Origin: Cercis canadensis
Lineage: Eukaryota > Streptophyta > Magnoliopsida > Fabales > Fabaceae
Assembly: GCA_003255065.1 (NCBI GenBank)
Contig: QAOA01003520.1
Span: 68,667 to 132,666 of the forward strand
DNA: 64,000 nt
Direction: 5' to 3'
The notes beneath the pieces are model-generated. The model searched no databases. It was not told the origin of the DNA and worked only from the letters and a program-made list of their open reading frames with translations. The position numbers were made by a program, and so were the translations under genes. Below are positions 22,951-35,227 of this stretch, one piece after another; the stretch's first letter is position 1; every line of letters starts with the position of its first letter.

Positions 22951-24011
22951 TATCTCTATTAAGTGAATAAGCAATTAAAAAAAGAAAAGAAAAGAAAAAC
23001 AAAATAAAACAAAAAGAAAAGCTTTGGTGGTGGACAAAAGGGACAAAACGGGAAAAATATAAAGGCAGGCATGGAATAGAAAAGGGGAGCCAACATGAAA
23101 GAGAAAGAGAGCAAGAGAACTTGAGAGGGGGAGAGAGCAGAAAAAATCAAAGAGGACAAAGCAGAAAGAGAGAACTCGGAGAAGGAGAACCAAAGAGTCA
23201 AGAAGAAAAGAGAACCCAAGTTTGAGAGAAGGATTTATGTGTATAGCCTTGCAATTCTTGACCCCCATTTCCTAACCTTTTGTTCATAAGAGGTAACGCT
23301 AATTCACTCTTGGCTCAGTGCTCTGATTTGGGAATAGTTAGACTTGATTTTATGATTTGATAATATAATTGATTGATTTTTCCTTGCATATTTCTATTTC
23401 GGCATTTCGGGTATATTTGGGGTTTTGTACATTATTGTTTTTTCTGATAATTGGGGGAAAATGAAGAAGCATGGGGCTGCTGGATTTTGCAATGTTTCTT
23501 TGTGAATATAGAGTAATTTCGATCAAGGAATTCAATAATTAATTCTTGGAAAACATGGCTGTGATGTGTTAGTTTATGGTTCTTTCTTGTGGCAATCCTG
23601 AATTCTAAAAAAATTGGGTTTCATAATAGAATTTGAAAATAAAATGGATCAATTTCAGTTCTGTGTGTGGGAAATGATTACCCAAGCCTTTGCTTATTTA
23701 TATTGTTTTTCTAAACTGCTGTTGAGTCAAATTCTTGAGTTTGAACTTTATGGGTTCATGAAATTTTATGATGCTGTGAGCTTTTAAAGATTTTGTGAAC
23801 TTTTAACATGCATGAAATAGAGACTGTTACTGAATATTGGTTGGCTTTTGGGCATGAAATTAAGCAAAGAAATGGCAAACTTATACTTAAAGAGAGAATG
23901 ATGAGTGCTTCGAAGCATTGTAGCTGGAGTGTTCTACACTACCAACTGAATGTGCTTGACTTGCCTCTTGGGTATGAATTTTCTAGGAAGTCAGGTTGTA
24001 ACCTCATGGAG

Positions 24012-24066
24012 TATTAGTTCAGGGTATTGCTGGTTTGGACTATTAGTTCAGGGTATTACTGGTTTG
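24012..24066. repeat. 29-bp tandem duplication
   Basis: TATTAGTTCAGGGTATTGCT followed by GGTTTGG occurs twice, differing at one base (TTGCT versus TTACT). Confidence 0.85.
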
Positions 24067-25499
24067 TTTTCAATATTTTCAATTGATATGTTTGGATATG
24101 TGGTTTGATGGATTTGTTATGAGTTTTCTCTCTTGCACCCTAGCTAAATTTTTTAATGTGGGGCAAATTACAATAGCCTTATACTAATCTGTAAGACTTG
24201 CCATGACTGAATTTCATCATTCTATGTTTGATCTTATGCATTGCATGTGGTGTGGACGGTGTGGGACTTGAGTTTAAATTGCATTGTCTTAATGGTTGGT
24301 AAGGGTAGGATTGAGGATGCAAGTCGTATTCTCGGTTCTTTCAGAACCCACTGGCAGTGCTCAGATTTTTTGTCATAGCCGGAGCTACAGAGCTCTGATT
24401 TGAGTGGTTTTTATCCCATTGGAATTATAAGATGTATGTCTCTCATGTGTAAAAGTTTCAAAATCAAATTCCTTTTCCCCTTTTCTCATTTTTCATTTAA
24501 ATTTGGCCATTTTTTCACCCTGTCAGGTTGTCAGTCAAGCACTGTCAGTATTCATTTTTTTATTTCTAGCCTAAGCTGCAGGGCTCTGTTTTGGATGATA
24601 TTTGGCTCACCAGAACCATGGAACCCATGCTTACCTTGTGTAAAAGTTTCAAATTAAAATTGCTTGGCATGTGTTCTAACTTCTCAACTAAAGTAGCCCC
24701 CAATTTTCTGCACTGCTGAAAGTTTTTAAGTGTTGTTTACATTAGGTTTTAGAGTGTTTTGGTTCCTGTTTTGGCAATATTTTGGAGTGTTGTGTCCCCT
24801 TACCTTTCAAGTTTGTTTCAAAGATTATTTCAATGCCATATTGGGTTAGCTTTTTGGTATTCATTTAGGATTTACTTAGTGTATGTTTAATTGCTGCCAT
24901 GCCCTCATCTAAGGGGCTATTTTGTCTTTTTTTAGTTTATTTAGATTCAATTTTAGAATTGATTGTCATTCTTAATTCCTCCTGTTGAAGGCTTCGTTTT
25001 GGTTGTGTTAGAGACGCTATATTTCATTTGATAGGCCTTGGATGGTGTTTCTTCATTATTATTTTCACTAGTCATGGTTTCTATGAGTGTTGAAGTTTTT
25101 TTCTTGACAATGTCGGTGAGACTCTGATGCATGGGAATCTACCTTTGCAAGCTCGAGGATTATTTTGTTCTTATTTTACATTTGTACTTAACAAGCCCTT
25201 CTTAGAACAATTTTATAACTTGTAAACTCATGCACTTGCATTTATTTAGGGTTTTAATTGTATTCGATGTAGTATCCACAAGCCCCTTACCTATCGTGTA
25301 GGGATAAGGCAATCCATCTGTATATCAAGTGACCCACTTTATCGTTCCTAGGTAAGGATAAATGCCACCTCTGAGGACGCTATATACAAGGAACAGGTGG
25401 AAGGACTTAGGGCACGTTAGTTACATGAATTTCATGTTTAAATTTGCTGTCAGTTTTTTTTATTTCATTTATGTAATTTATTTGAGGAATGAATAAAAT

Positions 25500-25766
25500 A
25501 TATTTTGGCCATTGGCACAATTAATTTCTGGTAACCGTCGTTTAGACAGGTGTTGTAGGGTGCTAATACCTTCCTCACAGACAAATTGACTCCTGAACTA
25601 TCTCTGGTTTGATTTTTTATTTAAAATTCAAAAGAGGTTTTTCAATTATTTCCCATTTTCTAAATACAATTAATGGCAACTTCATGTTTTCTTTGAAAAC
25701 TAATTTCTTTTTTTTAAGTCTGTCATTCGCATCGTAGCGACCTTCAGGTACGTTGTGACACAATAA
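25500..25766 (+). repeat. Conserved LTR-end block, copy 1
   Basis: It starts near TTTTGGCCATTGGC and ends CAGGTACGTTGTGACA. It aligns with 37368-37647 through shared stretches such as GGTGTTGT(A/G)GGGTGC and AGCGACCTTC. The two copies differ at many positions, so they are old members of one family. Confidence 0.7.
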
Positions 25767-26455
25767 AAGCTTCTTCTTTATCTGCCCTACTTCCAAACTT
25801 TTTTGTTTTTTAGAGAACATATACTATACAGATAAATTTAATTTTAGGGAATAAGGGGGAATTTAAGTTTCATATTCTAGGAAAGAAAGAAATGGGATTT
25901 TACCCCACTTGCATGATTGCACACCTTCTTTCACGGTGTCATTTAGTCAATGACACGTTGCACACAGTTTTTTCTGTATTTAGTCATGGCTGACAAAAGA
26001 ACCATTAAATAGAAAGAAATCCACTAATTAAATCAAAAGAAACCCACTGATAAGTGTTTAGAAGGAAAAAAAAAATAGTCAATAAAAACCAATAAGCCAT
26101 TATCTAATGACTTTCATATTGAGCTTTTTGTCAATATGAGTCTCTAATCTCTATATTGACTTATTGAGTGACTTCAAGTCTTAAGTTTGATAGACAACAA
26201 AACTTCGAACATGATTTTCATTGAATCTGTGAAATAAAAGAAAGAAAAAGATATCCCAATTTGTAAAGCTAAAAACCAAGAGTAAAACTCTTTTTTGGTT
26301 CTTGAAAGATAGGGGCGGTGACACTTTAGTCCCTGAAAGATTTTTACCAACACTTTGGTCCTTGAGGTGGCAAGACCTATGCTTATGTGGTCGTCAAATG
26401 CTGAGGTGGCAAGACCAATTTGGCAATGCTCTCGCATATTAACATTCCCACTACT

Positions 26456-27496
26456 ATGAGAGCTTCTCTGATTAGAACCGGGTCTGTTCCAGTCCAAGAA
26501 CTGCTTGTACCCGATTCGCTTAAGGTCTTCATGTCTTGTCAAACCTCCTTTTCCGACAATAAGATGTGCATTAATTCGCCAAGAATTTCACTACATTTGC
26601 ACTCTAATGGCCGGAGAGATGCTCCGGCGAGAAGTATTAGTAGAAATCTTTCGGAAAGTGACTTGATTCGATTAGTGAGTGAGAATTTTGGTGTTCACAG
26701 GAAGTTGAATAGAGCTGCATCATGCTCTTTCCTGGCGACTATACGAGATGAAGAATATCTCTCGGAAAGCGAAGTAAATGAGATCTCGAGCAGAAATAGT
26801 AAGAGTAAAGAGAATCATGCTGGACCTCGACTGGAAAGTGGAATTGCGATGGAGGAGTTCGAATTTCTCGGTGGTGGAGTAGGACACGGCGGTGATCACG
26901 TAATCCCAATGATCACCGGCGGGAACGACAACAATAGAATCAAAATTGATGGGTACTATCAAGAAATGTTGAAGTCAAACCCAACGAATGCGCTTTTTTT
27001 GGCAAACTATGGCAAATTTCTATACAAGTTACTTCAAAATCTTACATTGACCATCCTGAACTTCAAAATTTTTATTTAAAAAAAGTCAGTAATTTAATTT
27101 ATTTAATTAATGGTTGGACGATTCTAACGGTGTGATAATGTTATTGAAGGTGGAGAAAGACATGGTGAGGGCAGAGGAATTCTACGGAAGAGCGATCCTC
27201 GCGAATCAGAATTGCTTTCGCTGTACGAAAAGCTAATATGGGAGACAGAGAGAGATGAAGACAGAGCAAAATCTTACTTCAATCAGGCCGTTCAAGTTGC
27301 CCCTGATGACTGGTATTCTTCTCTACCAAATTGCAAATGTTTTTTGAATTTTCTTTTGAGCCAAACGGGGAATAGTAATGCTGATTTTCTGATATGCAGC
27401 GTGGTGTTGGGATCTTATGCGCACTTCATGTGGGAAGCAGAGGTAAGGAAGAAGAAGAGGAAAATGGAAAAGTGGAGGAATTCGCGACTGAGCTGA
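26456..27496 (+). pseudogene. Captured TPR-like superfamily gene, broken
   Basis: From the likely ATG at 26456, SVPVQELLVPDSLKV, then LSESDLIRLVSENFGVHRKL and DGYYQEMLKSNPTNALFLAN, match a plant family of small TPR proteins. The next exon (from about 27151: EKDMVRAEEFYGRAILANQ) shifts frame by a small deletion into LSLYEKLIWETERDEDRAKS and YFNQAVQVAPDD. After an intron (GTATTC to TATGCAG) it ends with VVLGSYAHFMWEAE. The TPR helices are recognisable but the frameshift at about 27210 breaks the protein. Introns are kept, so genomic DNA was captured. The cellular role of this family is not well known to me. Confidence 0.82.
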
Positions 27497-27569
27497 TCGT
27501 TGCATTTTAGTCACATATTAATGATGACATTAGTATTAGCAGTTGAGAATGACCACTATATGCTATAAT

Positions 27570-27840
27570 AGGCTAAGCACATTCGTTGGATTTGTTCATC
27601 GGATGGTGTATCGGGGACCACGTGAAAGAAAAAGTCAAGGCAAGGGTTGCTGGAGGCCATGTAGGTGAGGGAGTTGTTCTCTGTGAAGCCAAAGACGGGG
27701 TTTTATTTACCAGCATCTCCATCGCCATCGGTGGCTATGATTGGCGGGTGGTAGATTTCAAAGCTGCAGAAGAGTTCTCCCAGAGATCACGATGAAGTGA
27801 TTGTTCTTTGCTCCCAGAACAACGCTGTCTTTGTTAAGCC
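27570..27840 (+). other. Coding-like segment of unknown family
   Basis: An open frame gives HVKEKVKARVAGGHVGEGVV, LCEAKDGVLFT and IGGYDWRVVDFKAAEEFSQR. The composition looks protein-like and the segment lies inside the Pack-MULE next to the TPR gene, so it may be a second captured gene piece. I could not assign a family. Confidence 0.35.
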
Positions 27841-28103
27841 TCAAAGTAGTTCAAAACTACGTTGTTTCACGAACTATCAGCCTACCCAATTGCCCAGTTA
27901 GCTTGCCACCTCAACATTTGACGGCAACATAGGCACTTAATGTGCCACGTGGCATTTTCTGTTAGGCCCCTCTAACAGACACAAGCGGAAGACTAAAATG
28001 GGTGACGGAATGCTCTTTCAGGGACCAAAGTGTCGGTAAAAATCTTTTAGGGACTAAAGTGTCACCGCCCCTATTTTTCAGGGACCAAAAATGGGTTTTA
28101 CTC

Positions 28104-29284
28104 AAAAAGCAATTAGAAAGTAAGTTTTAATAATAATAACACAACACTTGAAACACGAAATAAATAATGAGCTTCCATCAAGAATGGGATCAAAAATTTA
28201 CTTTTACTCCTTTCCCAATCCAAATAAAGCAGCAATTAATTATAAGCAAACATCATACCAAAACACTAACTGTCACCATCACCAGTAGCAGAAAATAGGA
28301 ACAAAACAAGAAAAAAGCAATTAATCACAATTTCCCAATAAAAAGAATACCAAAAATTCATACCTAAATTTTAGAGAAGAAGCAGAAAGAGCATGGGAGT
28401 GGGTCGACTCACTTCTTGGAAGTGGATTGCAACGACGATTAGTGACGACAACATAGAGATTGTGTTTGTGGAGAGAAGGGACAATAGTCAAGAGAGAGGT
28501 TGAGAGAAGAAAGGGTATTGGGTTTGTGAAGGATATAGGTTAGGAATTTTTATTTTTTTTTTATAAAAAGAAAGGGATATAATGGTCATTGTAGCAATTT
28601 TCCTCTCCAAACTCCTCAATTTGGAGGTTTTGGAGTGGGAGACACTCATTTGAACTTAACCTGTCAATCTACAAGTGTTTTCTACATTTGGGGGAGAACT
28701 CTCAACCACAAATCCCAATTGATACATTTCTTGATACTCCTATTTATACTATTACATAGACACTTCTAGTCTCACTAACTTATTGCATAACTCCATAACT
28801 CTCACTAGTTATAGTAATACCTCATAAACGTAAATAATTCCTTATTGAAATACCCAAAAAAAATGAAAGTTATAACTCCAAAAAACACATAACCTAAAAT
28901 AATAATATCAAATAACATTTATTTTCAAGAGGGGGAACATGGAAATGGAGCAAAAAAGAAGTGCGGGAGATGCAACTTACCCACCAGTTTACTTTCCTTT
29001 TTAAAATTAAATCTCCCAAACAACAGAGAGGAGAGCTTTAGTCCTCTCCTCTCCTTCCTTTTCCCCTCGCTTCAAACTCCCAAACAGACCCTTACTGTGC
29101 TGGTTCTAGCATTGTTGGAGGTTCTTTATGTGGCCCTTTCTCTTTCTGGAATAAACTATGAAGGTTAAATTCTATTGGAATATTTCTTTTTTAAAACAGA
29201 AAATTACTAGAATGTGTGAACCATGTGAAACAATTGTTAAGAGAGAAAGTGAAAAAGTTGCAAGTGTCTTTGATTGATATTTTA
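28104..29284. other. Intergenic with a leader-like stretch and a MITE-like end
   Basis: On the minus strand 28380-28530 is C/T-rich and ends TTTAG followed by GTATGA, like a plant 5'-leader exon. It may belong to whatever gene the Pack-MULE disrupted. Near 29080-29094, AAACAGACCCTTA resembles a MITE terminus, but no partner end was found. No protein family was seen. Confidence 0.3.
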
Positions 29285-30682
29285 TAAGCAACAAGTATTC
29301 TACAAAAGCTAGCATCCCTGACGTAACTAGCATATTGTGTTTCATGCAGTTTATCTTTGAATATGTACTCATACTTTTCTTCATTAATGGTGAACTAAAA
29401 GCTCTTATTCATTTTTTGTAGTTTAAATATTAAGTATGGGGATAATTTTATATCCTATTAGCTCTTTACTACTTTTAAATGAAAAAAAATTGTTTAGGGT
29501 TTGAACCAAGAGTACATGGGTATCTGTTAGGTGGATTTCACACCCATTTTATGAATGCTTTTAGCTTAACTTTATGTTTGTGTCTTGAGTTTTGTAGCCT
29601 TAATCGTGTTCATTATGTCTATTTTCTAGGTTTGGATGGAAAAAGTGGAAACTATTGCTTAAAGAGGCATTGAAGACAAGTTTTGCCTGAGGGAAACGCT
29701 TGCTGGGCGTAGTGATGCCCGTGACCAGCGTAGCTATGCCTAGTGTCTCCTCATCCATACACGTGCTTAGTTTTTCCTTTGAGAATTAGGAGTATTAGGT
29801 TTTACTATTTAAGCAACTTTAAGGCTTTAATTGGGGGACCTTTTTTGGACTTTTTGGAGGCAAGAAGGGGAGCAAAAACAAGGATTTGAGAAGTGCAACT
29901 TGGACAGGAGATTGGTGGCTTCTCTTCAGAGTTTTTATTCTTCTTCTCTTTGAATTATGTCTAGAGTTTATTATATCATGTTCTTTTCTTCTGCTATGAA
30001 CTAAATTCTCTTCTAGGGCTATGATGTAGCCTAACTAGGAAGATTTGTGATTTTCTATTTCTTTAATTCAAGAACTCTTTTATTAATTGTCTTCTTCTTC
30101 TTAATTCTTCATGCTTCTAATTGTTTGATCACCAATTAGTTAAATAAATAATTGCAATGAGACTGAAAGGTAATTTGGAGTTAAAGATCATAGGGATTAA
30201 GAACATAGGTTGCATGTAAGATAGAAATATACCTCCTTGGCATGTGTAGCTATTTAAAAACAACTATAGAATTAAGTGAATTTCTAGGTTATTCACAATT
30301 TATATAGGAATATAGTTGATTCATAACTTAGAAATATTTTTGTTTGACTTTGAGAAAGGTTAATAAATAATTTAGGGTTCTTGGCTAGCAATTAGGAAGA
30401 TTGTTCTTGGTTAATGAATTAGGAATAACAAATTGGAATAGCTATGGCGAAATCAAAAGCCCTAGATATTTCTCTCTAGATTAATTCGTCATTTTATTTA
30501 TTGTAGCTTATTTTCAGTTTATTTAAAGTTCTATCTTGAAATTCTCCATATTTTTTAATTAGATAAAATTGAGATTAACCAAATTTCGGTAGTTGATAAC
30601 ATTAGTCCTCGTGGGAACGATAATTCACTCTCATCTTATTACCTGGAAATGATAATGTGCAATTGTGTTAGCATTTCTCACA
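29285..30682 (+). repeat. 5' LTR of the gag-pro Athila-like element
   Basis: It starts TAAGCAACAAGTATTCTAC. Its 3' border is inferred from the primer site just after it. It includes a palindromic GGGCGTAGTGATGCCC-type block near 29705-29745. Only the first 238 bp can be compared with the 3' copy; these differ by a few substitutions. Confidence 0.65.
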
Positions 30683-30686
30683 ATAA

Positions 30687-30709
30687 GTTTTTTACGCCTT
30701 TGCTAGGGA
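30687..30709 (+). promoter_or_regulatory. Degenerate primer binding site (tRNA-Asp type)
   Basis: TTTTTTACGCCTTTGCTAGGGA resembles the Athila primer site TGGCGCCGTTGCCGGGGA, with several changes. Position and partial match support it. Confidence 0.6.
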
Positions 30710-30827
30710 CTAATTTGTTATTAATATTGATACTCAATAATCTCTATTTTAGTCTAATCGTTTATTTTTCAAAGACTTATTTACTTGTTCTATTGTTTGA
30801 TACTTGTAGGAGTTTTCTTCTTGGTGT

Positions 30828-32300
30828 ATGAAAAAATCTGGAAGTAGCTCCCTAATCCCATTTGACTCTGAGATAGAGAAGACCTATCAAAAGAATAGAA
30901 AGGAGAGAAGAGAGTCTACCAGAATTTTGATAGACATAATAGCAGAAGAAAATCCTCCAAAAGCACTTCGTGACTACGCCATTCCTTCAGTCACAGATAC
31001 CACCTCTGGTATAAGGTGACTGGCTATCCAAGCCAATGCTTTTGAGATTTAATCAGCGGTTATTCACATGGTCCAATCGACCCAATTTAGTGGTTTAGCG
31101 AATGAAGATCTTTATGCTCACATCGTCAGGTTCTTGGAAATATGTGATACCTTCAAGCACAATGGTGCTACTGCTGATGTCATTCGCCTCCGAATTTTTC
31201 CATTCTCACTATGAGATAAAGCCAAGTCTTGGCTACAGTCTTTGCCAGTAGGAACCATCACTACCTGGGATATTTTGGCACAAAAATTTTTAGCCAAATT
31301 CTTCCCACCTACTAAGATCGCCAAGCTGTGAAATGACATCACTACATTCTATCAACCGGAGAATGAGTCACTTCAGGAGGCTTGGGAAAGATACAAAGAA
31401 TTACTTCGTAGATGCCCCCACCATGGACTTCCTAATTGGTTGCAACTATAGACCTTCTACAATGGGCTACTCAGTACAACCAAGACACTAGTTGATGCTG
31501 CTGCTGGTGGGTCCTTAATGAGGAAGACATATGAGGATGCCAATGAACTATTAGAGGAGATGGCTGCCAATGCTTATCAATGGCCTATTGAGAGGTCTAC
31601 ATCAGAAAAGGTATTTGCGGATCATGAGGTTGATGCTTTCACAACCCTATATGAAAAAATTGATTATCTGGCTAAGCAGTTAACTATCATGAATGTCAAC
31701 GTCATTCAGTCCCCTCCTGAGAATTGTGATCATTGTGGCAGTCCTTACGCTAGCTCAAATTGACAAGTTGGAAACCCATTCTCTCTATCTCAGTCAGAGG
31801 AATCATACTTTGTGGGAAACCCAAGCAGGCAGAACAACCCTTACTCCAACACATACAATTCGGGGTGGAGAAATCACCCGAATGTTTCTTGGAGAAACAA
31901 TCAAAATTTTGCTCAAGCACCAGTGCAAGATCAACCACCACCATCGAATGTTTCTTTGGAAGATGCTCTTGCCCAATTAACAATAAACACCAGTCAGTTT
32001 ATGGCAAGAACAGATGCCTCCATTCAAAACCTGGAAGTACAAGTGGGTCAATTATCTAGCATACTTAACAACAGACAACATGGTTCTTTGCTGAGCGATA
32101 CAGAGGTGAATTCTAAAGAGCATGTCATGGCAATTACTCTTCGTAATGGCAAGACCTTAGATGAACCATCTAAGGTTGCAAAGAAGGTACCAATTAAGTC
32201 AGTTGAGCCTGAGACAAAACAAGGCAACCTAGTGGAACCACTTATGAAATCTGTGGAGAAGACATCTAAGTTATTTCCAGGTAATCCTCTACCTTAAGTT
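30828..32300 (+). pseudogene. Athila-like gag, interrupted
   Basis: A start at 30828 is followed by PKALRDYAIPSV. The capsid part has DLYAHIVRFLEICDTFKHNG, KAKSWLQSLP and LQEAWERYKELLRRCPHHG. It shifts frame near 31750 into NVSLEDALAQLTINTSQFMA and NLEVQVGQLSSIL. Stops occur after TSGIR, at FEI, at FSL and after PLP; several fit CAA/CAG to TAA/TAG changes. A partial zinc-knuckle (CDHCGSPYASSN) lies at the frame break. Confidence 0.85.
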
Positions 32301-32368
32301 CCACCTCTTCCTTTCCCTTAGAATTCCAAAAGAAGAAGCTGGATAATCAATTTTTTAAATTTCTGGAA

Positions 32369-33007
32369 GTGTTCAAGAAGCTGCACATCAACATCCCATT
32401 TGCAGATGCTTTGGAGCAAATGCCTAGCTACGTGAAATTTATGAAGAAGATTCTCTCCAATAAAAAAAAGCTAGAGGATTATGAGACTGTGACACTTACT
32501 GAGGAGGGCAGTGCAATCTTACAAAAGAAATTGCCACCAAAATTAACAGATCCAGGGAGTTTTAATATTCCTTGTTCTATTGGCAATGTATCTTTTGGTA
32601 AAGCACTTTGTGATCTTGGTGCCAGTATTAACCTTATGTCTTTTTCTGTTTTCAGGAAATTGGGTATAGGAGAAATAAAGCCAACCTCCATCTCCTTGAC
32701 ATTGGCAGATAGATCAATCAAGTATCCAAAGGGAATCCTGGATAATGTATTGGTGAAAGTGGATAAGTTCATCTTCCCAATGGACTTCATTGTGCTTGAT
32801 ATGGAGGAGGACCAAGAAATCTCAATCATTCTTGGTCGTCCATTTTTAGCAATTGGGAAAGCTCTCATTGATGTGCAAAAAGGCCAACTTACTCTGAGAG
32901 TGCAAGGTGATCAAGTGTCCTTCAAGGTTTTCAAAGAAATAAAACATCTGGATAAAGTGAGTGTCTGCTATAAAATTGACACTATAAATGGAAGCAATAA
33001 GTTGTAG
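32369..33007 (+). pseudogene. Athila-like aspartic protease
   Basis: An open 212-codon frame is preceded by a stop-bearing continuation of gag. LPPKLTDPGSFNIPCSIGN leads into LCDLGASINLMSFSVF, which carries the catalytic D-x-G-A. ISIILGRPFLAIGKALIDV forms the second conserved retropepsin segment (ILGRPF). The domain itself looks intact. The open frame need not mean selection; it may be chance survival. Confidence 0.85.
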
Positions 33008-33028
33008 GAACCAATTGAAACTCGCACC

Positions 33029-35227
33029 ATGGGGATGGCAAATCAGGAGAAGCCTCCTAATTTAGAGGTTCAAGATGATAAAATCCCCAATAAGCCAATG
33101 GCTAGACCTGTGCCAATAGCTAAGTCTCATAAGAAAAACAATAAGAAGAAGCCATCATTCCAAAAGATTCTTTTGGAGCATCTAAGAAAATCTCCTTGTT
33201 TTGAAGAAGGAAACAAAGTTTGGAGCTTAAAAGAAAATAGCCAACAAGCTAATGTTCAGAGAGCTAGTGGAGTAAAGTTCCAGAAAACCTCCACTACCAT
33301 TTTTTATCTTGGTTAATTTATTCCAAAAACAGTCAGATCTTTTTAACATTTTCTCTTAATTTTTGTTTAGTTGTTTAATTTTATTTTCATGCTTGTGTGT
33401 TTCATTTTTATGTTCTAGGTTTAGAATCCATAACTTTTATTTTTGATAAATTTGTTTTCAGGGATTTGAATCAAATCTGGGGGCTCTAATCGAGCCAAAT
33501 CAAGCATCAAGCCAGCACTGGGCGTCACAACGCCAAGCATGGAGCACTAGGACACCCATAAATCTTTCCAAACGTCCACAATCTAAGCTCTGGGCGTTGC
33601 TACGCCCGCAAGGCAACGTCACTATGCCCAAAAAAAAAAAAATTCAGCAGCTACCTATTAAGCTAAAATGCACACTATTTTTAGGACCATTTCAACTTGA
33701 AATTGGGTTAGTTGAAGTGTGCCTCCCAGCAGCTCCACATGATGATGATGCAGAGTGATCCGCCTCCATCTAAGGGAAGTCCTCCTATCTTTTTCTTCTT
33801 AACTTTAAACATTGAGGACACTGTTTCCTTTAAGTTTGGGGGTGGAAAATTATTTTTTGAGCTGCTGTATTGAATTGTACTTAGCATGTTGGGTATCTTT
33901 AAATGCTTTTCAAGGTAATTTTTATGTTTAATTCTTGTTTTTCTTTAGTTTGTAAAGTAGAATAGAGTAAAAAAATTTATGTTTAACCTCAGGCTAATGA
34001 TAAAACTGATTTTCACTGTTTACAGCTTTAGAAAAATGATAGATTTTGTGTTTGTGTTTTTTTTTGTTTTGAACTCTTATGTTAATTTTTGTCTAACTGG
34101 AATTTCCTAATTTATTGAGCACATAACCCTGTTTATTTGAAATTTGCATGCTTAGATATGATTATGTGAATTAAGCCATTTCAAAATCTCACAAAAGGCT
34201 AGAACTTGCTTGATTATCAGTCGAAGCGAAATTCTAGGCTGTGCAATATTAGGGAGATGATCTAGGCCAATTTTGTTTCGTTTGAGCCTTTCTAGCTATC
34301 CCTTTGTATGATATTTTATCTCTAGCATACCCTATTGAGCTTAATTTAGCTTGTTTCTTTGTCACCTACACTGATCATAACCCTTTGTATGATCTTTTGG
34401 CTTGAACTTTTCACCTAAAATGCATTTTCAGTCTTAAAAACATCTAGAGCTAGGAATATTAAGGAGAATTGGTGAAGAAAAGCAAAGGAAGATTTCAATG
34501 AATTTGCCACCAAAGAATGATAATTCAAGAGTTACATCCCTACTGTAAAGAAAAAATAATATATTTTGCAATAAAAAGAAAAGACAATTGTGCAAATATT
34601 GAAAAGAAACAAAAAGAAAAAGAATGTCTTAAAAAACATTGAGTATGGGATGTAGTAGCCCAAAAATAAGAATTCTATTGGTGGATGGCAAAGTAAAAAA
34701 GAAAATAAGTTTGGGGGAGTTAAAAGTCAAAGGAAAGAATGGTGCTCTTGAAATTTGCTCTAAACTGAATTTGTTTGATGGGTGAGTTAAGCCACATTTT
34801 TATCCGTCATCCTACCCTTAACCTAGCCACACATTACAAGCAAATCAAAAGTCCTTTTGATCCTTATATTGTGAACTGCCTACATTAGTGGAGATTGACA
34901 TGAAAAGCAAGCTTATGGAAGTTTGAATGCCCTAGTTTGAGATTTTATTTAGTTTAGCTCATTTGTATAATCTGATTTAAGTAAAGAGACTAAAGTAAGC
35001 AAGGGCTACATTCACACACACAGGAAATTTTAGTGAGATTGAGATGAGATTAACTTTGGGTTGCAATTATACACATTCATGCTATCTTGAAAATTTTCTA
35101 GGAGTTGTGCTTATTAGAAATCTTTGAAGCATATATGGTTAGCAAATTATTTTTTTGCTTTGTAGTTAGTTGTTGAGTTTAATTTAATTTGTCTCTTTCT
35201 CTTTGCTTGAGGACAAGCAAAATGTTG
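33029..35227 (+). other. Non-coding 3' half of the gag-pro element
   Basis: A short lysine-rich frame (33029-33316) follows the protease. Then comes DNA with repeated GGGCGT...ACGCCC palindromes (33515-33630), the Athila-type motifs CATTGAGGACACTG and TTTAAGTTTGGGGGTG (near 33810-33842), A-rich spacer and TTGCTTGAGGACAAGCAAA just before the 3' LTR. This is where pol would normally lie in an autonomous element. Confidence 0.6.

Larger units (their letters stand above)
22951..25766 (+). repeat. Probable long LTR of a Tat-like or LARD-type element
   Basis: The region is transcript-like but non-coding. It has an A/G-rich leader (22975-23225), then T-rich sequence with an internal degenerate duplication: the motif TGTGTAAAAGTTTCAAA occurs near 24447 and 24637. 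It ends with a block (25500-25766) that also occurs at 37368-37647 and in both cases stops at ACGTTGTGACA. Shared blocks that end in ACA fit an LTR terminus. The left boundary is a guess, and no coding domain is attached. Confidence 0.4.
26280..28103. mobile_element. Second Pack-MULE, carrying a TPR-protein gene
   Basis: The ends are GAGTAAAACTCTTTTTTGG and the inverse of GAGTAAAACCCATTTTTGG. The flanks AAAAACCAA (26271-26279) and AAAAAGCAA (28104-28112) form a 9-bp target duplication with one change. The terminal repeats share TAGGGGCGGTGACACTTTAG and TTTTTACC(A/G)ACACTTTGG, but the left one has lost an internal part. The outer 28 bp resemble those of the 10.26-14.83 kb element, so both belong to one terminal-repeat family. 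No transposase is present. The cargo is a multi-exon TPR-protein fragment plus a second unidentified coding-like segment. Confidence 0.92.

Noticed and set aside
22959-23268. Minus-strand Phe/Leu/Ser-rich frames
   Set aside because: Translation of an A/G-rich stretch on the other strand; low complexity only.
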